From assembly GCA_963729075.1 (NCBI GenBank), contig CAVSMU010000008.1:62001-126000 (forward strand): a stretch of 64,000 nt of DNA, read 5' to 3'. Under the pieces are notes generated by a model, which did not search any database, had not been told where the DNA came from, and was given only the letters and a program-made list of their open reading frames with translations. Origin of the DNA: WHSW01 sp963729075 (GTDB lineage Bacteria; Actinomycetota; Thermoleophilia; Solirubrobacterales; 70-9). This document shows positions 49,915 to 58,628 of the stretch, one piece after another. The position numbers and the translations under genes were made by a program. Position 1 is the stretch's first letter. Every line of letters begins with the position of its first letter.

Positions 49915-51012
49915 CTAGGTCGCGGGCACCGGCGTGCCGTGGCGGACCCGGCGGGCGAACGCGAAGGCGACGAGCGCGAGTCCGGCCGCGGACACGAGCA
50001 CGGGGCCCAGCGCTCCTGGGAACAGGTCGGTGAACAGATACGTGATCCCGCCGATGGTCGCGGCCGCCGGAAGGGTGAGCACCCAGGCGGTGACGATGTT
50101 GCCGGCAACGCCCCAGCGGACGGCGGAGATCCGCTTGCCGGCCCCGGCGCCCATGACCCCGCCGGCGATCACCTGAGTGGTCGAGAGGGGGAAGCCGAAG
50201 TGCGAGGAGGCCAGGATCACCGCGGCGCCGGCGCCCTGGGCCGAGAACCCCTGCGCCGGGTCCATCTTGATGATCTTGGTGCCCATCGTTCGGATGATCC
50301 GCCAGCCGCCCGTGTAGGTCCCGAGCGCGATCGCGGAGGCCGCGGAGACGATCACCCAGAGGGGTGGGTCCTCGCCGGTCCCGAGGTGGCCGCTGGCGAT
50401 CAGCGCGAGCGCGATCACGCCCATCGTCTTCTGCGCGTCGTTGGTGCCGTGAGCGAGTGCCAGCATGCCGCCCGAAATCACCTGGCCGAAGCGGAACCCC
50501 CGGCTCACGGGCCCGGGGCGCTGGCGACCGACGACCTGGTAACAGATGACGATGGCGAACGCCCCGACGACGAACGCGAGCACCGGAGCGACCAGCGCCG
50601 GGATCAGGACCTTGCCGAGGATCCCCTCACCGAACACCGCGTCGGCGCCGGCGGCCACGAAGGTCGAGCCGACGACGCCGCCGATCAGAGCGTGCGAGCT
50701 CGACGACGGGAGCCCGAAGTACCAGGTGATCAGGTTCCAGGCGATCGCGCCGATCAGCCCCGCGAAGATCACCGTCGTCGTGATCGCAAGCGGGTCGACG
50801 ACGTCCTCGGCGATCGTCGCGGCCACCTCGAGCGAGATGAACGCGCCGGCGAAGTTGAGCACAGCCGCATAGCCGACGGCGATCCGCGGCGACATCGCCC
50901 GAGTCGAGATCGAGGTCGCGACCACGTTGGCCGTGTCGTGGAACCCGTTCGTGAAGTCGAATACGAGCGCGGTCGCGACGACGATCCCGAGGATGACCTC
51001 GGGCTCAGACAC
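49915..51012 (-). CDS. pit: Low-affinity inorganic phosphate transporter (Pit family)
   Basis: 365 residues with about ten helices. Both Pit signature repeats are present: DFTNGFHDTANVVATSISTR near the N-terminus and ALAHGTNDAQKTMGVIALAL in the second half. It is a metal-phosphate symporter driven by the proton gradient. It starts 12 nt after the DUF47 gene, the usual partner. Confidence 0.95.
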   Translation of the reverse strand: MSEPEVILGIVVATALVFDFTNGFHDTANVVATSISTRAMSPRIAVGYAAVLNFAGAFISLEVAATIAEDVVDPLAITTTVIFAGLIGAIAWNLITWYFGLPSSSSHALIGGVVGSTFVAAGADAVFGEGILGKVLIPALVAPVLAFVVGAFAIVICYQVVGRQRPGPVSRGFRFGQVISGGMLALAHGTNDAQKTMGVIALALIASGHLGTGEDPPLWVIVSAASAIALGTYTGGWRIIRTMGTKIIKMDPAQGFSAQGAGAAVILASSHFGFPLSTTQVIAGGVMGAGAGKRISAVRWGVAGNIVTAWVLTLPAAATIGGITYLFTDLFPGALGPVLVSAAGLALVAFAFARRVRHGTPVPAT

Positions 51013-51024
51013 GGGAGGCCCGGC

Positions 51025-51702
51025 TCACGCGTTCTTGATCACGATGCCTTCGAGGATGTGCGCGGCGGTCTCGGTCGCGTCGACCGCTCGCTCCAGCCGC
51101 AGGAAGATGTCCCGCCAGCGGATCACGAACATCGGGTCGATTCCGTTCGCGAACAACGAGGCGACCGCGTCGCGGTAGAGCCGGTCGCCGTCGTTCTCGA
51201 GCCGGTGGATCTCGATCCAGTAGCGCTCGAGGTCCTTGAACCCGCGCAGGTGCTCGAGCGCGGCGGCCAGCTGCTCGCACGACTTGACCAGCACGTCGGC
51301 GATCGCCAGCGACTGCTCCATCGGCGCCTCGATCCGGTAGAGGCCCATGAAGTCGGCGGTCTCCTCGATGTAGTCGACGATGTCGTCGAGCTTGGTCGCG
51401 AGGCCGTAGATGTCCTCGCCGTCGAGCGGCGTGACGAACGTCGAGTTGAGACGCTGGATGATGTCGTGGGTGATCCGATCGCCCTCCTGCTCGGCGAGCA
51501 GGATCTCGCGGGCTAGGCCGTGCTCGTCGGGCCATTGCTCGAGCATCTCCTTGAGCAGGCGCGCGGATCGCAGCGTGTTCTGGCCGGCCTGGCTGAACAG
51601 GTCGAAGAAGACACGGTCCCGCGGTACCAGCGAGGGGAGCGGCACGTTGGCGAAGCTACCAGCCTTCGAGCGCGTCGGCGACGCGCCGTGCCGCTTGTCC
51701 AT
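51025..51702 (-). CDS. DUF47 (PhoU-like) phosphate transport regulator
   Basis: 225-residue all-helical PhoU-fold protein (DRVFFDLFSQAGQNTLRSAR, ILLAEQEGDRITHDIIQRLN, acidic ETADFMGLY and RLENDGDRLYRD metal-binding-like segments). DUF47 proteins pair with Pit transporters and are thought to regulate them. ATG 51702 has GGAGAA upstream and overlaps the end of wecB by 47 nt; GTG 51645 just after the wecB stop is the alternative but lacks a ribosome-binding site. Confidence 0.93.
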   Translation of the reverse strand: MDKRHGASPTRSKAGSFANVPLPSLVPRDRVFFDLFSQAGQNTLRSARLLKEMLEQWPDEHGLAREILLAEQEGDRITHDIIQRLNSTFVTPLDGEDIYGLATKLDDIVDYIEETADFMGLYRIEAPMEQSLAIADVLVKSCEQLAAALEHLRGFKDLERYWIEIHRLENDGDRLYRDAVASLFANGIDPMFVIRWRDIFLRLERAVDATETAAHILEGIVIKNA

Positions 51703-52723
51703 CCCATTTCTCCGGTGGCTGCGGACTCGCGGGCGAGCTCCCGGCGAGCAACGCCGGGATCTCGGTGATCCGCTCGGGCGCCAGCCCGAGCAGGACGTTC
51801 GTTCCGGCGCGCACGGTCACCGGGCGCTCGGTGTTGTCGCGCAGGGTGAAGCACGGCACACCGAGGTAGGTCGTCTCCTCCTGGATCCCGCCCGAGTCGG
51901 TGAGCACCGCGGCGGCGTCCGCCTCGAGGGATAGGAAGTCGAGGTAGCCGATCGGCTCGGTCAGGGTGACCGCGCCGCGGTCGCGGTCGCCGAGCATCTT
52001 GCGCGTCCGCGGGTGGACCGGGAAGACGACCGGCAGCTCGCGGGCGACCTGCTCGAGGGCGTCCATTGCAGCCGCGAGCAGGGGTCCGTCGACCAGTGCC
52101 GGGCGGTGCAGGGTGACGAGCAGATAGCCGCCCTGCTGCAGCCCGAGGTCGCGCGCGGCCGCGCGCGCCCGGAAGCGCTCCTCGAGCGCGATGAGGGTGT
52201 CGATCATCGTGTTGCCGACGAAGCGCCGGCGCTCCGCCGGCACGCCCTCCGCGCCCAGGTTGTCCTCCGCCTCGGCGGAGTGCAGGAACAGCAGGTCCGA
52301 GAGGTGGTCGGTGACGACGCGGTTGATCTCCTCGGGCATCGTGCGGTCGAAGCTGCGCAGCCCGGACTCCACGTGGCCGACCGCGATCCCGAGGCGCGCG
52401 GCGCAGAGCGACGCCGCCAGGGTCGAGTTGACGTCGCCCGGCACCAGGACGATGTCCGGCCGTTCCTCGCCGAGCACCGGCTCCAGCCGTTCCAGCACGC
52501 GCGCGGTCTGCTCGGCGTGCGTCCCGGAGCCCACCCCGAGCATGTGGTCGGGCTCGGGCACGCCGAGCTCCTCGATGAAGACCTCCGACATCTCACGGTC
52601 GTAGTGCTGGCCGGTGTGGACGATCGCCGAGCTGACCTCGCCGAAGCGCTCCCGCGTCGCGGCGATCACCGGCGCCATCTTGACGACGTTGGGGCGGGTT
52701 CCGAGGATGTGGACGATGCGCAT
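51656..52723 (-). CDS. wecB: UDP-N-acetylglucosamine 2-epimerase (non-hydrolysing)
   Basis: Makes UDP-ManNAc from UDP-GlcNAc for teichoic acid linkage units or capsules. 355 residues: GTRPNVVKMAPV opening, HTGQHYDREMSEVF, VPGDVNSTLAASL, HVESGLRSFDRTMPEEINRV and LTDSGGIQEETTYLGVP. It lies upstream of, and overlaps, the DUF47-pit genes, an unusual partner for phosphate transport, although teichoic acids are phosphate polymers. Confidence 0.95.
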   Translation of the reverse strand: MRIVHILGTRPNVVKMAPVIAATRERFGEVSSAIVHTGQHYDREMSEVFIEELGVPEPDHMLGVGSGTHAEQTARVLERLEPVLGEERPDIVLVPGDVNSTLAASLCAARLGIAVGHVESGLRSFDRTMPEEINRVVTDHLSDLLFLHSAEAEDNLGAEGVPAERRRFVGNTMIDTLIALEERFRARAAARDLGLQQGGYLLVTLHRPALVDGPLLAAAMDALEQVARELPVVFPVHPRTRKMLGDRDRGAVTLTEPIGYLDFLSLEADAAAVLTDSGGIQEETTYLGVPCFTLRDNTERPVTVRAGTNVLLGLAPERITEIPALLAGSSPASPQPPEKWDGQAARRVADALEGW

Positions 52724-52754
52724 CGCCGGAGGCGAGCCCTAGCGGTGGTCGGGG

Positions 52755-53036
52755 TCAGGCAATCGCGTCGATCCGGCCGGCCAGCTCGAAATCGTTCGCG
52801 GTCAGACCACCGGCCGCGTGATTGGTGATCGAGATGCTGACCTCGCTCCACGAGATGCAGAGGTCGGGGTGGTGGCCCATCTCCTCCGCAGGCTCGGTGA
52901 TCTGGCGCACGAACTCGACCGACCCGACGAAGTCGCCACGGTCGAACTTCTTCGTGATCGCATCGCCGTCGCGCGCCCAGCCGTCCAGCTGCGCCAGCCT
53001 GGTCTCGATCTCCTCGTCCGAAAGCAGGTCCGCCAT
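52755..53036 (-). CDS. phhB: 4a-hydroxytetrahydrobiopterin dehydratase (PCD/DCoH)
   Basis: 93 residues, full length. The active-site region EEMGHHPDLCISWSEVSISI has the conserved His-His-Pro motif, and the end THAAGGLT-type segment reads NHAAGGLTANDFELA. It recycles pterin cofactor, although no aromatic amino acid hydroxylase is adjacent; some actinobacterial members may serve molybdopterin metabolism. Divergent from the BtuF-like gene with 23 nt between. Confidence 0.94.
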   Translation of the reverse strand: MADLLSDEEIETRLAQLDGWARDGDAITKKFDRGDFVGSVEFVRQITEPAEEMGHHPDLCISWSEVSISITNHAAGGLTANDFELAGRIDAIA

Positions 53037-53059
53037 GCCTGAACCTTATCCTCGTTCGC

Positions 53060-53980
53060 GTGCGAATCGCGAGCCTAGTCCCATCGGCCACGGAGTCGCT
53101 CTTCGCCCTCGGCCTCGGCGACTCGGTCGTCGCGGTGACGCACGAATGCGACCACCCCGCGGCGGTCGCCCGGCTACCGAAGCTGACCTCGAGCGTGATC
53201 GAGGAGGGGCTGCCGCCCGCGGAGATCGATGCCCGGGTGCGTCAGGTCACGGCCGCGGGCGAGTCGCTCTACGGGCTCGACGAAGCCAGGCTCGCCGAGG
53301 TCGAGCCGGACCTGATCGTGACCCAGGCGCTCTGCGCCGTCTGCGCCGTCTCGTTCGACGACGTCCGCGCGGTTGCGGCGCGTCTGCCGAGCTCGCCCGC
53401 GGTGATCTCCCTGGACCCCGAGACGCTCGAGGAGGTCCTCGACGATCTCGTCCGCCTCGCCGAGGCCACCGGGGACCCCGGACGCGGCGCGCGGCTGCGC
53501 GGCGAGCTCACGAGCAGGCTCGATCGCGTACGCGAGGCGGTCGCGGATTCCCCGGGCCCCCGTGTCGCCGCGCTCGAGTGGCTCGACCCGGTGTACGCCG
53601 CGGGGCACTGGGTGCCGGAGATGGTCGCGCTCGCCGGGGGCGAGGACGTGCTCGGCGAACCCGGAAGCAAGTCGCGAGTCGTCGGCTGGGACGAGGTCGC
53701 CGCGGGCGCGCCCGAGGTCATCGTCGTGATGCCGTGCGGCCTCTACGCCGCCGAGGCGGCGGCACAGGCGCGCGAGCAGGCCGATCACCTGCGCGCCCTC
53801 GGCCCCGATCGGGTAGTGGCCGTCGACGCCGCCTCCTCGTTCTCGCGCCCCGGGCCGCGGCTCGTCGACGGGGTGGAGCTGCTCGCGCACCTCCTTCATC
53901 CCGGTGCCGTCGCCGAGCCGCCGGGGATCGCCTACGAGAGGCTGTGGGAATCCGCGGAAAGCCGGGCGCCGTCGAGTTGA
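53060..53980 (+). CDS. Cobalamin-binding (BtuF-like) protein without a signal peptide
   Basis: 306 residues of the class III periplasmic-binding fold. IASLVPSATESLFALGLGDS and AVTHECDHPAAVARLPKLTS match cytosolic cobalamin/helical backbone metal receptors, as does MPCGLYAAEAAAQAREQ. No signal peptide or lipobox precedes the domain, and no ABC permease or ATPase follows, so it is probably a cytoplasmic corrinoid-binding protein. GTG 53060 directly precedes the first strand. Confidence 0.88.
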   Translation: MRIASLVPSATESLFALGLGDSVVAVTHECDHPAAVARLPKLTSSVIEEGLPPAEIDARVRQVTAAGESLYGLDEARLAEVEPDLIVTQALCAVCAVSFDDVRAVAARLPSSPAVISLDPETLEEVLDDLVRLAEATGDPGRGARLRGELTSRLDRVREAVADSPGPRVAALEWLDPVYAAGHWVPEMVALAGGEDVLGEPGSKSRVVGWDEVAAGAPEVIVVMPCGLYAAEAAAQAREQADHLRALGPDRVVAVDAASSFSRPGPRLVDGVELLAHLLHPGAVAEPPGIAYERLWESAESRAPSS

Positions 53981-54002
53981 CGCCCGACGCCCGCCGGGCC
54001 AG

Positions 54003-54848
54003 CTAGCCCTGGAGCAGGTCCGGCACGCTCGCCTCGGCGGCCAGCAGGGCCCCGGCGACGGCGGCCGCGCACAGCACGACGAGGCCGACGCCCTCGATCA
54101 GCTTGGAGCTCGGCGCCCCCCGGCGCTCGAGCATCGTGACGAACAGCGCCGCGACGGCGCCGCCGACCAGGCCCCCGAGATGGCCGCCGATACTGATCCC
54201 GGGGATGCTGAAGGTGAAGACCAGGTTGAGGATCACGAAGAACCCGATCTGCGAGGCGAGGTGGTCGAGGCCGCGGTTGCGGGCGATGAGGAAGGCGGCG
54301 GCCATCAGGCCGAAGATCCCGCCGGAGGCGCCGACGGTGACCTCGTTCGGATCGAGCAACAGGGCGCCGAACGATCCGGCGAGGATCGAGACCGCGTAGA
54401 TGCCGACGAACCGGGCGGTCCCGACCGCCGGCTCGAGCAGGACCCCGAGGATGTAGAGCGCGAACATGTTGAGCGCGAGGTGCAGGACCCCGGCGTGCAG
54501 GAAGGCCGAGGTGACGATTCGATACGGCTCGCCCTCGGCGACCGCCGGCCCGAACAGCCCACCGTCGCGGATCACCTGACCACCGCCGTCCAGCGAGGCG
54601 GCGCCGCCGCCTCCGACGAGCTCGGCGATGAACGCCGCCACGCAGAGCGCGATCAGGGTGTAGGTCGCGGGCGCGTCGGAACGGCCCGGCCTGCCGGTCG
54701 CCCTCCGTACCCGTGTCCGCTGCCGCGCGCATTCGGGGCAGCGCATCCCGACCGGGGTCGAGGTCATGCAGTCGGGGCAGATCGGCCGCCCGCAGTTGGA
54801 GCACGAGACGTTCGTCTCGCGTCCGGGGTGTCGGTAGCAGGTGGCCAC
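54003..54848 (-). CDS. Rhomboid family intramembrane serine protease with an N-terminal zinc motif
   Basis: 281 residues. A B-box-like zinc module opens the protein (CYRHPGRETNVSCSNCGRPI, CPDC, CPECARQ). Then six or seven membrane helices carry the rhomboid motifs: HLALNMFALYILG, catalytic Ser in GASGGIFGLMAA, and the catalytic His in GISIGGHLGGLVGG. It cleaves membrane proteins within the bilayer. This zinc-rhomboid layout is common in Actinomycetota. Confidence 0.95.
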   Translation of the reverse strand: MATCYRHPGRETNVSCSNCGRPICPDCMTSTPVGMRCPECARQRTRVRRATGRPGRSDAPATYTLIALCVAAFIAELVGGGGAASLDGGGQVIRDGGLFGPAVAEGEPYRIVTSAFLHAGVLHLALNMFALYILGVLLEPAVGTARFVGIYAVSILAGSFGALLLDPNEVTVGASGGIFGLMAAAFLIARNRGLDHLASQIGFFVILNLVFTFSIPGISIGGHLGGLVGGAVAALFVTMLERRGAPSSKLIEGVGLVVLCAAAVAGALLAAEASVPDLLQG

Positions 54849-54888
54849 GGGGGCGCCGCACTATAAGCGGCGTCGGGCGCCGGCCCCC

Positions 54889-55614
54889 TTAGCCCAGCGG
54901 AGCTTCGAGCAGCGGCTCGGTCGTCGGCTGCTGACCGCCGGGTCGTGGCTCCGCGGTGACGAATACGGCGTCGGCGTCGTCGAACGGCCCGGGCACCGCG
55001 GCCTCGGCACTGCCGTCCATCCGGAGCACGAAGGTGCTCCGAGGCTCCAGCTCCCCGGCACGCTGGACCCATACCTCGTAGACCTCGTCGCGAGCGAGGG
55101 CCGGCATCTCCTGGACGTGCAGGGTCGCGGAGTCGCCGTGGCGCTCGAGCGTCGCCGAGACCTGCGCGGCCTGCGGCCCGAGCCCCTCAGCGCTGACCAG
55201 TGCCCCGCTCGGTTCATCGCCCGAGCCGCGCACGAGGTAGCCGGCCGCGACGCCGACCGTGAGCAGGATCAGCACCGCCATGACCACCGCGGGCCGCGCG
55301 ACGAGGCCGCGCAGCCCCTCCCACCAGGAGGGGCGCGCGCGCTTGGCCCGCGACTCGGTCGTGTCCGCGGCCTCCGCGCGCACGGTCGCGAGCAGGTTCT
55401 CGCGGAGGCTCTCGGGCGGCGTACGCTGCTCGACCGAGGCAGGCAGCAGGTCGACCGCCGGCCGCAGCCACTCGACGCGCCGGCGACAGCTCTCGCAGTC
55501 GTCGACATGGCGCTCGATGTCGCTCGCCTCCTCCGGCTCGAGCGCGCCGAGAGCGTACGCGGCGAGGTCGTCGCGAAGGCGCTCGCCATCCGCATGCCAG
55601 TCGCGCCGAGTCAT
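54889..55614 (-). CDS. RskA-type anti-sigma factor
   Basis: 241 residues. Zinc-containing anti-sigma domain at the N-terminus (ERHVDDCESCRRRVEWL, the HxxxCxxC motif), one membrane helix (VVMAVLILLTVGVAAGYLV) and an extracytoplasmic RskA C-terminal domain (VYEVWVQRAGELEPRSTFVL). It should hold the ECF sigma factor encoded 52 nt upstream at the membrane until regulated proteolysis. Confidence 0.93.
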   Translation of the reverse strand: MTRRDWHADGERLRDDLAAYALGALEPEEASDIERHVDDCESCRRRVEWLRPAVDLLPASVEQRTPPESLRENLLATVRAEAADTTESRAKRARPSWWEGLRGLVARPAVVMAVLILLTVGVAAGYLVRGSGDEPSGALVSAEGLGPQAAQVSATLERHGDSATLHVQEMPALARDEVYEVWVQRAGELEPRSTFVLRMDGSAEAAVPGPFDDADAVFVTAEPRPGGQQPTTEPLLEAPLG

Positions 55615-55666
55615 GACAGCGGCCTCAACAGCGGCCGGGCTCGGCTTCGTCCTGTCGGACTCCGCC

Positions 55667-56281
55667 TCACGGCAGCACCTCCGACGGGCCCTCGGCGCCC
55701 ATCCGCTCTGCGAGCGTAACCCTGATCTTCTCGAGCCCCAGCCTCATTCGGCCCTTCACTGTGCCCAGCGGCATCCCAAGCATGTCAGCGATCTCGGAGT
55801 GCGTGAAGCCCCCGAAGTAGGCCAGCCCGATCACCTCCGACTGCTCGGCGGGCAACTCGCGCAGCGCACCCTGCACCCGGCGGGACGTCTCGCGACGGAT
55901 CGCCTGGGAGTCGGTCAGCTCGTCGCTCGGCCGGGCCTCGAGCGCGGCGTCGTCGTCGAGGTCGAGCTTCGGCGCCGGCCCCGAGGCCCGCCGCAGCGCG
56001 TCGATGGCGCGGTTGCGGACGATCCCGAGCGTCCACGAGCGCACGCTTCCGCGGGCGGCATCGAAGCGCGCGCCGCTGCGCCAGACGGAGAGGAATGCCT
56101 CCTGGGTCACGTCCTCGGCGATCGCCGAATCGCCGACGATCCGGTGCGCGAGCGAGTACGCGGCACCGCCGTGACGGTCGTACAGGACGGCGAACGCGTC
56201 GGCGTCGTTGCGCTCGACGAGCGTCATCAGATCCTCGTCGGCGAGTCGCTGTAGCGCCTCGGGTGTGAGCGTCGAGTTCAT
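55667..56281 (-). CDS. ECF sigma factor (SigK-like)
   Basis: 204 residues. Region 2 (DAFAVLYDRHGGAAYSLAHR, AEDVTQEAFLSVWRSGARFD) and region 4 (LAYFGGFTHSEIADMLGMPL, GTVKGRMRLGLEKI) are complete. It is cotranscribed with the RskA-like anti-sigma gene. It is divergent from the DUF4383 gene, a possible target. ATG 56281 gives the natural N-terminus. Confidence 0.94.
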   Translation of the reverse strand: MNSTLTPEALQRLADEDLMTLVERNDADAFAVLYDRHGGAAYSLAHRIVGDSAIAEDVTQEAFLSVWRSGARFDAARGSVRSWTLGIVRNRAIDALRRASGPAPKLDLDDDAALEARPSDELTDSQAIRRETSRRVQGALRELPAEQSEVIGLAYFGGFTHSEIADMLGMPLGTVKGRMRLGLEKIRVTLAERMGAEGPSEVLP

Positions 56282-56394
56282 TGTCGCGGGGCCCGTCTCT
56301 GCCCAGTGCTACGCGCGCCGGCGGGTGCCGGATCAGTGCCGTCCGCCGTGCTGGGAATAGTTTCGCCGAACCGCTTCCCTTCAAGGAGAGTTCC

Positions 56395-56817
56395 ATGTCC
56401 GCATCGAGTCCCGCGAGGCTGTACTGCACGCTCGTCGGCGCCGTGCTCGTGATTGCCGGAATCATCGGTTTCTTCTACAGCGCCGGCTTCGAAACGGGGG
56501 TCGCCGGCGTGGCCAAGGACACCGACGACGTCTTCGGGATCCTCGCGGTCAACGGCTGGCACAACGTGGTCCACATCCTGCTCGGGGTGCTCGCCCTGGT
56601 CGCCGCGGGGAGCACCTACAGCGCTCGCACCTACTGCCTGGCGATCGGCCTGGTCTACGTGCTGCTCGCGCTCTGGGGCTTCATCGACGGCGACGGGATC
56701 ATCCTCGGCCTCATCCCGCTCAACGACGAGGACAACGTGCTGCACCTGATCCTCGGCCTGACGGGCCTCGCGGCGGGCGCGGCTACGCCGGCGGCGGCGG
56801 CTCCGGCGCGGGCGTAG
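56395..56817 (+). CDS. DUF4383 membrane protein
   Basis: 140 residues, four membrane helices. The DUF4383 pattern is visible: GGxxGF-type helix (VIAGIIGFFYS), LAVNGWHNVVHILLGVLAL with the conserved Asn-His pairs, and NDEDNVLHLILGLTGLAAG near the C-terminus. ATG 56395 has a strong AAGGAGAG site. Its function is unknown; the position beside the sigma/anti-sigma pair suggests envelope stress. Confidence 0.92.
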   Translation: MSASSPARLYCTLVGAVLVIAGIIGFFYSAGFETGVAGVAKDTDDVFGILAVNGWHNVVHILLGVLALVAAGSTYSARTYCLAIGLVYVLLALWGFIDGDGIILGLIPLNDEDNVLHLILGLTGLAAGAATPAAAAPARA

Positions 56818-56828
56818 CGGGGCCCCGG

Positions 56829-57647
56829 CTAGGGCACGGCGGTGAGCTGATTGACGCCGAACCGGGCGCCGTTCGGGTCCGCGAGCACCGCGGCCCGAAA
56901 GGCCGGATTGTCGTGCGGGGCCACGATCACGCCGCCCCCGAGCTCCTTCGCGTTCGCGGCCGCGGCGTCGGTGTCGCCGATCCAGAAGTCGACGCCCCAG
57001 TGCGCCTCGGCACCGGCGTCGGCCGGCATCATCGTCGCGACCACGTCACGGGGGACCGGTTGCTGGGGCTCGCCACCGACGAAGCCGGACAGCCGGAACA
57101 GGAACGCGGTCAACTCGCCGAACTCGAAGGGCTCCGCGCTCCAGTTGAAGAGCTCGCCGTAGAAGGACGTGGCCGCCTCGGTGTCACGAGAGTTGAGGAA
57201 GCTCATGCTCCACCCCCCCGGCTCGTTGACGAGCTGCGCGCCCTCACGGTCGCCCGCCTCCCATACGCAGAAGGCCGCGCCCTCGGAATCGGCGAGGACC
57301 GCCAGCCGCCCTGCGGGGGGCGCGTCGAACGGCTCGGCGACGACGGCGCCGCCGGCGGCTCGCGCATCCGCCGCAGCGCGGTCGGCGCTCTCGACCCGGA
57401 CATAGGTGTTCCAACCGGGCGGGCCGGGGGTCGCGCCCGCCGGCAGCGAGCCGATCCCCGCGACGTCGCGGCCCCGCAGCCGGGCGACGTGGTACTCGCC
57501 GGGCGATCCGTCGCCGGGCATCGTCCCAGGGCCGGCGAAGTCCCAGCCGAAGATCGCGCCGTAGAACTCGGTCAGCCGCCCCGGATTCGGTCCCAGCGTG
57601 TCGACCCAGCACGGCACTCCCGCCGGGTAAGTCTCTCGCTCGCTCAT
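56829..57647 (-). CDS. Two-module VOC family protein
   Basis: 272 residues with two glyoxalase-like modules: GVPCWVDTLGPNPGRLTEFY in the first and WSMSFLNSRDTEAATSFYGE in the second. Such proteins include CFP-30B-like and hydroxylase-associated VOCs. The substrate is unknown. It is divergent from an HxlR regulator gene across a repeat-containing promoter, so it is probably the regulated gene. Confidence 0.9.
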   Translation of the reverse strand: MSERETYPAGVPCWVDTLGPNPGRLTEFYGAIFGWDFAGPGTMPGDGSPGEYHVARLRGRDVAGIGSLPAGATPGPPGWNTYVRVESADRAAADARAAGGAVVAEPFDAPPAGRLAVLADSEGAAFCVWEAGDREGAQLVNEPGGWSMSFLNSRDTEAATSFYGELFNWSAEPFEFGELTAFLFRLSGFVGGEPQQPVPRDVVATMMPADAGAEAHWGVDFWIGDTDAAAANAKELGGGVIVAPHDNPAFRAAVLADPNGARFGVNQLTAVP

Positions 57648-57665
57648 CAGGTCTCCTTCCGATCA

Positions 57666-57717
57666 CTTGGAACTAGCTTGGAGTTCGGAGAACGTACCAT
57701 ATACTTGGAATTACCAA
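57666..57717. promoter_or_regulatory. Repeated CTTGGA operator-like sites between the VOC and hxlR genes
   Basis: CTTGGAACT (57666), CTTGGAGTT (57677) and CTTGGAATT (57704) are direct repeats in the divergent promoter, 11 and 27 bp apart. The third lies in a dyad, TTGGAATTACCAA. They are placed where an HxlR dimer could control both genes. Inference from position and repetition only. Confidence 0.5.
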
Positions 57718-57762
57718 CTTCTTGCACGAATAAACCAATCGACAGTCGGTTAAAGTAGCCCG

Positions 57763-58419
57763 ATGGCGACGAAGCGCCAACGAAGCTACGGGGACCCCTG
57801 CGGGATTGCCCGGGCACTCGATGTCGTCGGCGAACGGTGGGCGCTGCTCGTCGTTCGGGAGCTGCTCCTCGGGCCGAAGCGGTTCACCGACCTGCGCGCC
57901 GGCCTGCCTAACGTGGGCCCCGACGTCCTCGCCCAGCGCCTACGCGAGCTCGAGGCCGGCGGGGTGATCGCCCGCCGCACGCTCGCGCCGCCGGCCGGCT
58001 CGCGGGTCTACGAGCTCACCGACCGCGGGCGCGCGCTCGAGCCCGTCGTGCTCGAGCTCGGGCGTTGGGGCAGCACCGCGCCGTTTCCGCCGGGCCTCAA
58101 CGAGATCGGGGGCGACTCCACGATCCTCGCCCTGAAGACGCTGTTCGATCCCGCGTCGGCCGGCGACCTCGAGGCGCGCGTCGAGTTGCGGCTCGGCGAG
58201 CAGGTCTTCGACGCCCGTCTCGCCGACCGCGCGTTCGACGTCGCGCGCGGGGCCTCCGAGTCACCGGATGCGGTGCTGGTGGCCACCCCTCCGACCCTCG
58301 CGGCGCTCCTCTGGCAGGGGCGAAGCCTCACCGCGGCGCGGCGTTCGGGAGAGGCCGAGATCGAGGGCGACGGCCGGGTGCTCGAGCGGTTTCTGCGGCT
58401 GTTTCCCGTGCCGGCCTAG
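57763..58419 (+). CDS. HxlR family transcriptional regulator with a C-terminal SCP2-like domain
   Basis: 218 residues. The winged helix HxlR domain fills the first half (CGIARALDVVGERWALLVVR, LAQRLRELEAGGVIARRTL). The C-terminal half (ELRLGEQVFDARLADRAFDV, LAALLWQGRSLTAARRSGEA) looks like an SCP2/sterol-carrier ligand domain, so a hydrophobic effector is likely. It is divergent from the VOC gene it probably controls. Confidence 0.9.
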   Translation: MATKRQRSYGDPCGIARALDVVGERWALLVVRELLLGPKRFTDLRAGLPNVGPDVLAQRLRELEAGGVIARRTLAPPAGSRVYELTDRGRALEPVVLELGRWGSTAPFPPGLNEIGGDSTILALKTLFDPASAGDLEARVELRLGEQVFDARLADRAFDVARGASESPDAVLVATPPTLAALLWQGRSLTAARRSGEAEIEGDGRVLERFLRLFPVPA

Positions 58420-58628
58420 CCGACATCCGGACAGCTAGTTGAATCAGTAAGGGGAACGAGGACGCTGCGAAGCCCGTCGGCGCGGCCGCCGATCCGAACC
58501 GTGTCGATCTACGCCCGACAGGTGGGCGTAAACGGACACAGTTCGGGCCCACCCCCTGACTGACTCGAATCGGTCGCGCACACCCCCCGCGGCCCCGAGC
58601 GGAGCGCCGACAGGGCGGCGTGCTTGCG

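Noticed and set aside
56282..56394. SigK-dependent promoter in front of the DUF4383 gene
   Set aside because: CCGTCC and CCGAAC blocks occur but are 21 nt apart, outside the spacing I know for SigK promoters.
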